DNA of 25,042 bases, taken from the NCBI GenBank assembly GCA_001630475.1, contig KV419489.1, positions 1 to 25,042 on the forward strand. Direction: 5' to 3'. The notes beneath the pieces are model-generated. The model saw nothing but the letters and a program-made list of their open reading frames with translations. It ran no database searches and was not told where the DNA came from. Below, one piece after another: positions 18,401 through 25,042 of this stretch; the stretch's first letter is position 1, and every line of letters begins with the position of its first letter. This stretch comes from Sistotremastrum niveocremeum HHB9708. Its lineage: Eukaryota; Basidiomycota; Agaricomycetes; Sistotremastrales; Sistotremastraceae. Made by a program: the position numbers and the translations under genes.

Positions 18401-21400
18401 GTCAGAACAGTCTATCGGGGCAAAAACCATGTGGCAAGTATCCAATTGGACGGAGGAAGTCGGAGTACAATATTTTGAGAATCCTCTTGGCATCGAGAGC
18501 ATCGAGATCGAAAGACTTGACGTGAATTCAACAGTCGGGAGACCCGGACCGATCGTCGTATTTTTGAGAAGTTCTCGGGCGGGTATCGATAAGAAGCCCG
18601 TTCAGATCGGACGATCGAGATTCCAACCGGGCAGAGACCATCAATTTTTAGGCCTCAAATTCCACGCGATGGACATCTCATAAGGCATCTTGTCCATCCG
18701 ATTGACCTCAAAATTAGTTGAAAAATTCCCCGTGCCATAGACGCATCACACCAAAGTATTTAACAAATATCCTCTATTCAAATATCCAAAACTACAATAC
18801 AAAACAGCCCGGGGTCGTATGCAGCAACACACATGGAACTCCCCTGTGCACGCTCACAGAGACTCAGTCAAACAGAAGACTACACAGCCTGCTAACATGT
18901 ACCTCTCGACTGCTACGCCCTTGATACCCTGGTAAGGGCCATGGCAATGCGTGGCGAATATCCGGGAGAAGGAAGTGGACGGAGATGATGATACAGAGGA
19001 ACGGCTCTGTTGCGAGCGTCCAGTCACAAAGGCATGCACAGTATGCCTGAGCGCGGAGTAGAACCTAAGTTCGGTTAGTCAACAAGCGGAGAACAAAAGG
19101 TCACGGACATGGCCTGGATCTCACGTGGGTCCTCAGCCGACACGTCTTCAAAAGACATAAGAGACAAGCAGTTATGATGAATTCAGGCTGCAGAGCAGAT
19201 CAGAGACGCGATAGATATATCACATGATGAGAAGACGCACCTGTTAGTTGACCGGAGTGAACTGATCAAAAGGCAAGTCAGATAACTAGATGTTCTTGGG
19301 ATACAGGGTCTCCCCGAGGGTAAGCAATGCGCTGATAGCATACGTTGAGCCATGACCATATCCTGGAAATCGAAAGGCTCTTAGGACAGCTGCATATGTG
19401 CCTCAGTTACAGGGAGGTCAGAGAGTAAAACGAGTACTCACAACACTATGGTCGACAATCAGGCCTACTTCTCCAGCGCCATGTGATAGGATCGAGGAAC
19501 ATGGGCCAGTGGAGGACCAATCCTCTCGAGACCTACAAATCGACTGGAGCATGCGATGGGCTGAAGCGCGGAAGAGACGGTGATAGCGATTCCGGTGAAC
19601 TTCAATATGAATCCAAGAAAGGATGCGGTCCAACAGGGAAAGTTAGATGAGGGAGATGAGGGAAAGATGGAGAGATCCATCGACGCCATTGCAACTTTAT
19701 ACATTTCCTTAGGCGATACCTGAAGGGCTCTCCGGAGCATCGGAGCAGACGCGTGGAACATGCTTGGTACTCCGAACAATCCATCGATCGATCGGTGTGG
19801 AGTCATTGACAGCGGTTGGACAAGAGCGGAAGTAATATCGAAGCTTGAAGAGAATCAGACGCCGAAGACGAGGGTGGGGTCGGAATGATCGCGATCGACC
19901 GGGGTCGGGACAAAACGCAAAAGGAAGGGTTCTTGAGATCGGCATCGGAAGGAACGGTCGATCAGGAGCGGGGACGGATCGAGAAGTGATCGAGAGAGGG
20001 TAAGCGCGGTACGAGCTCGATGACGATGTGCGAGGAGAGGAGATGAGTTGTGACTAACTCCGAGGTTCGTAATAACATTGACACACAGAGCCAGAGTATT
20101 GACGGCCATGGTTGACAATTATCAGGGTTCGTCGAGCAGATCGCAGAATACTGATGCTGAGACGTCATCCAAAGGAACCAAGGCCCTCAATCGGTCAGTT
20201 GTATCAAGAGCTTTGAAAATCTGGGAATCAATTCATCTCTGGGTCAGGAGCACATGATACTGAAGGAGGTACCTAGATCTGTTCATCTCCAACGCATGAA
20301 TTCGCTCAGCCCAGAACTCGTCCACCTCGAAACTTCTTCATCGGAATCCTTCACGCCACATCAACGAAATACATTAATATCATAGACGAAGGCCTTGATT
20401 GAGACTCCATATCGTCAGTACCAGTGCAACGAGCAGCCGAGCAGCAGACGAGACGACTTGCGAGACAAGAGAAGAGCTTGGAAAGGCAAGTGGAAAGGAG
20501 AGAGAGCGTCCCGTGACATAACGCGTTTCGTGACAAGTTTCGTTCATTTGCTCGGTCTGATCGGCACAAATCAGACAGAATACATTGTGGTGAAGGTAGC
20601 ACGTTAGCGAGTCGTATACTCATATTCAATGTCGCAGCATCCGTTTTACTTCCAATGAAGGGAGATCGATCTCAAAGCGAAGAATTTCAGACGAAGGAAT
20701 CACATTCATAATCAAGACACTACCAACAGTCGACTACGAGATCAAAAGCACCGCCAAAGCATACAACGCTGTATGCGAGCGCAAGCTCGGGCCACACCGC
20801 CTGCCTATCAAATCCCAAGATGCCGTCATTCCTGGGGTCCGATGACCGTCTGATGCCGTTTGCCTCATTCCAAACCCTGCATTGGTAAGAACAGATCGTC
20901 ACGATTGCTGCAGTCGATCGCACGGACACCCTGGTATCACTGAAGAATCGTCAACGACGAGTAAGAGCGTGATCAAACAGAGTCATACCTCATGAATGGG
21001 TTGGTCATAATACGAGGTGCAGGCTGCGAGTTCACGAAATGCTGGGCTAGTTGACAATTTTAGCTGCTGCAGTACAACGCGGAATAAGCTGAAATGCCAT
21101 ACATAGCTTATTAAGAGTGAACTCTCGATGCAGCCGACTGCGGAGGTGGGTCTCGCGGCGGTTTCGTCACTGACGCTAGAACTTGAGCCTAGTAGCACCT
21201 GTTGTCGAACATCGTGATCAGTCCATGCTCAATCGGGTGATACGGGAAAATGTTGACATAACGATCCATCCGTTCGAGATGCATTGTAGGCATGTCGATT
21301 CGGGCATACGAGTTGTACGCAGTGATGATGACCGTAAGCTAGAGATAGGCATCAGTGCTTGATATATGAGAAAATTACAAAGCAAAAGAAGTAGCTTACT

Positions 21401-21453
21401 ATCAGGCATGACACGCAGAGATATCTAACATATCATATGTTACGCCATGCTGA
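18401..21453. other. Gene remnants only; no firm annotation
   Basis: Many short minus-strand frames occur, for example 19806-19465, 20118-19855 (MAVNTLALCVNVITNLG ending at a GTTAGT donor), 19074-18860 with a hydrophobic stretch (LATEPFLCIIISVHFLLP), 20929-20720 and 21340-21210 (MHLERMDRYVNIFPYHPIEH). Some have fitting splice sites, and the hydrophobic content suggests decayed multi-pass membrane protein genes. I could not build a continuous model or assign a family. An 84-codon plus-strand frame (18429-18683) lies upstream of the minus-strand TATA box and is probably not coding. Confidence 0.25.
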
Positions 21454-22199
21454 GCAACTGTGGCAATACTCTGTCACGAGGACTGCACATGTAGTTAGCT
21501 CAGTACACCCGCTACAGAACGCCAACGAAGCTTACTCTGTCTCTTACTGAGGTTAGCCATGACACGCTCCGGAAGCGAAGGCCGTCGTAAAAATCTGCGA
21601 GTCCACTAAGTGCCCGAGAGGTGCAACAAGCTAGGCTGCAACATGATTCATAAACGCGATGTCGATCCAAGAGATTAGAAGTGAAAGAACAAGAGAGGGT
21701 AGAGGAATCGTCAAAGTGACACCTTCCAATCCGACCTAGATAAAGATAGATGGAGGAAAGATGAGGGACTACCTCGTATCGTCTGTCCTTTTATGCACCA
21801 CCGGTTCAACACACGGGATTGGGGATCCGAGCGCAAATGAATTGAAGGCAGGAATCGGGACGTATTTCTAGCAAGCTCTTGGCATTCACAGAGATCGTGT
21901 ACACTGGATTGGACATCTACGATGATACGAAGGATGCGGAAGCAAATCGATGCCAAGAGTAAAGACGCCCACGAAGCGCTCTCCGATCTGAGCCCAACGA
22001 TTCTGCCTCTCGAGTCTCGATCATAGCCTCAACGCGGAGCATGCTCGATCGCCAAGGACGGAAAGTCTTTCCCGAGGTCCGAAGACGATCGTTGCAAAAT
22101 CTAGACAGGATGTCAAGGGGCTCGGGTGAATCGGGAAACCGCATGACAGACAATCTTGAGTCGTGCGATCCGAGCTTCATTCGTGGTCTCGATCGAACG
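21454..22199. repeat. Long direct repeat, copy 2
   Basis: Second copy of 8519-9256, same orientation. It keeps the TATA-like box (21787-21798) and the pyrimidine tract (complement of 21738-21767). The first-exon candidate near 21652 on the minus strand carries an in-frame TAG where copy 1 has TAT, so at least this copy is likely non-functional. Confidence 0.75.
21787..21798 (-). promoter_or_regulatory. TATA-like core promoter, minus strand (copy 2)
   Basis: GTGCATAAAAGG on the minus strand, identical to that of copy 1 at 8859-8870, with the same downstream pyrimidine tract. Confidence 0.45.
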
Positions 22200-25042
22200 G
22201 CCATTCTGAAGAGAGGACGATCATAGACGGGTAGAGCTTGACAAAATCATCGCGTGAAAAATTTAGCTCGGGGTCTTCGGTCGGGGACTGGTTGGAATGT
22301 TTTGCCGAGGGCAAAGGAGAGGGGTGATAGGACGATTTGGATAGCGGAATGCTCGAAAAAAGGAGGGTACGTTCAAAGGACTGAGGTGCATGCTTTTCCA
22401 TTCGATGATGACACTGAACGATGTGCGATGCCAATATTAATGAGTGGAAGGACGTATAATCTGGTATTATCTGGATATCGACAGCCGACAAGAATCGCTG
22501 CGGTCGGCGTTTCAGCAGACTCCGATGAGCACATGAACCACGAAGAACGCACTATTTCAAGGCTTCCACACAGCTCCTTTCTACTGTCAAACCATCACGA
22601 TCGTCGAGCCCGAGCTTCCCTTCCTCAAGAATCCCTCGGACTCGCAGTTGGCGAAACTCATCGCAAGCACTTTTTCTCAAACTTGACATTAAAAAGGAGT
22701 CTTGAGGTGTTGAGGTTGACTTAATTTGAACCCAGTATATTCACCAAATCCCGACTGGCCAATGAAACCTGAGTAGGAGGACTGACCAAAGCTGACAGTC
22801 TGTCTCATTCAGGATAGAGAATTGGCCCGGATTTACCAGTCCGTAGTCACGGGTCGTAGTACTGATTCTGATGAAGCGGAGAGTGTTTCAGCGTGTATAT
22901 GAAGACGATACATATATTGTAACGCACTGTTCTCATTTCAGTGATTTCACAGAGTTCGAAAGAGTAGATTGTACATTTTTGACCCTGCGTTACCAAGAAA
23001 CTCGTCATTCGTGTGCATATTGATAACGATAAAGGTCGCAGCGATAAGCCTCCTTGTCAGTGTGCCGGCGAAGGCCAAGGAGCAAAACCAGTCTCGGTCG
23101 ATTTTCGGAAGAGGAGGACAGACTATTCAGAGACTGTCGCTGAAATGAAGCACGAGTCGCTGGTTAAGCTGAAGACGAATTAAGCCCGAGTTCCAGATCG
23201 AATACTGATCTATGAAAACACACCATGGACACTAGTACTGTGATCACGGACACAAATGAGGACTGCTCTCCCATGCGATGCGGTGATAACTCGGGACCTC
23301 CATTTCTTTCTTGTTCAACTTTGATCTGGTAGGCGTGATAGCTGGCTCGATCAAAACCTAGTACACGAGCGGAGGCTTGTATGATTTATTGGATGTATTA
23401 GGTGTCTGTCTTCGTTGCGAAACTATGGCAAGTCGGAATGGCCATTTTTCACGTATTAGAATGGCTGAGAGTTCAGTTACTCATGAGTTCGTCGATTCCT
23501 CCTAGTTTTGGAGAAATATGCATGCCTGAGGCCTGAGGGGCAGGCGGATGCGTTGGTGGGATGTGTCGGATCCGAATTCAAGTTCCGATGGATGCTGTTC
23601 CTCATCGTCGACGACAACCTCCAGCAAAATCGAGATGTCCTAATCTCCTAAGTACGTTCTTTCAGATTATCCAGATCCAAAGCGTTGAAGAGACCGAAAA
23701 CGTAGATCTGAACAATCCTACGAACAACAATGCGACCATCGGCGCCGTCTGTGTCATTCCTCGACCAGCCTGATTTCAATCCCATGAAGATCAAATCATG
23801 CGAACTCATTCCCTCATCCCATGCGACTCTCAACCCAAGTTGAAACCCCACTTATGGACAAATCCGTCGTGGCTCCTGTCCCATGTCAGCGCCTCGCTCC
23901 GTCAACGGGTGTATCGCGGGTCGCGTGGATATCTCTGACAGAGCTCTGCTCTCTTCCGCCAAGTAAATTTCTCTCAATGCCTACGATCTTTGTGGCGTGA
24001 CTGACTTCATCCTCTAGTCTACTTCGCTTGCTCGTGTAACTCATGCCACCGATATTGCAAGTCGAAGATACCCTCAGAATGTGGACGAAGATGGTTGGCA
24101 GAACAGTACAAACAGGTTGTGACAATGGCGGCTTTGGTTCGTCGTCACTTGCTCAGATCCTGAACACTCTTTGATAACTTCAATCTGAGCAGCATCGAGC
24201 CTTAGTTTCTCTGGGCCCTATCGGTCTTTCGAGATCTCACAAACAAGGATACTCTCCATCGAGACGACAGAACGACGAATCCAGTTCACAATATGATCGT
24301 GCGATAGAGCATCTGTGAGTCAACTATCGTTTGATGTGGCATCGCAAGCTGATCGGAGGATCTTGCCTGCTCAGCCCGAAAAGATAAGGACTACATGTAC
24401 AGTGGGAGAGGCAAACATACATGGCATTGCGCCAAGAGATCTGCATGAAGATGGGTTGCCAAAACCAAGGCCGCTCAGGAGCAGCATGCGCAACAGACGG
24501 ATTTCGATCGAGCACTTGGTCGGATTATTATGTGCGTCCTCAGTTTACCATCATACGCTGTCGCTCAATCCATTCCTAGTCCACAGTGTACTTTCGTGTA
24601 TGTGTAACCGGCATAAACTTCAGGCAATGCACCCGTTCGCAAGGACCGCTTTCCGGGCCTACGTCTCGTTCGCATCTGTGTAGGTATTGCCCTTCACAGT
24701 CCTATTGTTCTCAAATCTGACAGATTTGGTGCGCCAAATTAGTTCGAGAGTACTCTGTAGCGGCCGAGGGGAAGCATTTTGCGTCGACTTTGGTCAAGAA
24801 ATTGAAGAAGTCGCTAGAGATCATGATCCGAGCGTCCGTGCATGTTCTCGGTTATCAACGACTTTATATCATCCTTTCCCTCTGAGTGAAAGCACCACTT
24901 CGCAGTCTTTGGCCCCATGACGTCCTGGGTCAATGGCGTCCGGCACTTCATCATCCAAAGGCAAATTCCCTCTACTGCCGACGCAGCTCAGATCTCACGG
25001 CTCCCAGACATCCGATAGCAGAGATCTGAGTGACTGGAGGAC
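22200..25042. other. No firm gene; short unassigned frames
   Basis: The longest frames are 22254-22724 (+, 156 codons, opposed by a 104-codon minus frame) and 24315-24683 (+, 122 codons). Neither has a recognisable domain, consistent codon pattern or clear splice partners. Isolated donor and acceptor motifs near 23960-24020 did not join in frame. I see no repeats, RNA genes or element ends here. Confidence 0.3.

Noticed and set aside
22254-22724. 156-codon plus-strand frame
   Set aside because: No domain, opposed by another frame, and adjacent to a repeat whose genes run on the other strand; not enough for a gene call.
1-25042. CRISPR array, rRNA, tRNA, TET/JBP gene next to the KDZ or Plavaka elements
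   Set aside because: I looked for regularly spaced identical repeats, tRNA T-loop boxes and an HxD dioxygenase motif and saw none; TET/JBP genes are known to accompany such elements in some fungi, but not here.

Overview
The window looks like a repeat-rich, gene-poor accessory region of a basidiomycete, probably agaricomycete, nuclear genome. Coding regions are cut by many 45-65 nt introns with GTRNGT donors, CTAAY-like branch sites and YAG acceptors. Two transposase families best known from mushroom-forming fungi (KDZ and Plavaka) are present. I recognise no core cellular gene, rRNA or tRNA.

Layout. 1-2709: 3' part of a KDZ-type transposase gene (+ strand) that enters from the left edge and appears dead (catalytic Asp replaced by Asn, frameshift near the end). 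3409-6720: at least four decayed paralogous copies of a small gene with an acidic exon, plus a separate two-exon fragment near 5.0-5.3 kb. 7263-8260: a degenerate repeat field built on GCCTAGGACAT, into which a 509-bp hAT-like MITE (7375-7883) inserted with a clean 8-bp target duplication. 8519-9256: first copy of a ~740-bp direct repeat; the second copy is at 21454-22199. 9786-10110: terminal exons of an unidentified minus-strand gene. 10429-17710: a 7.3-kb Plavaka-type DNA transposon with matching inverted ends. 17711-25042: minus-strand promoters and short exon-like pieces of unidentified, probably decayed genes.

The centrepiece is the 10.4-17.7 kb element. Its ends carry a 16-bp perfect (22/25 extended) terminal inverted repeat and related subterminal motifs. 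Inside are two divergently transcribed multi-exon genes that I reconstructed from the sequence: a 10-exon Plavaka transposase (+, 13059-17185, 1216 codons) and an 8-exon gene (-, 12729-10733, 545 codons) that resembles the agaricomycete DUF6698 family and has a Lys/Gly-rich then acidic C-terminus. All splice phases close without a stop. They share a ~330-bp bidirectional intergenic region. The transposase seems to lack the segment holding the first expected catalytic Asp, and an intron-like sequence at that exact point keeps the frame open. The second gene may be a TnpA-like partner or cargo of this Plavaka lineage.

Family assignments come from motif recall and were not tested by database search; gene models are manual splice reconstructions.
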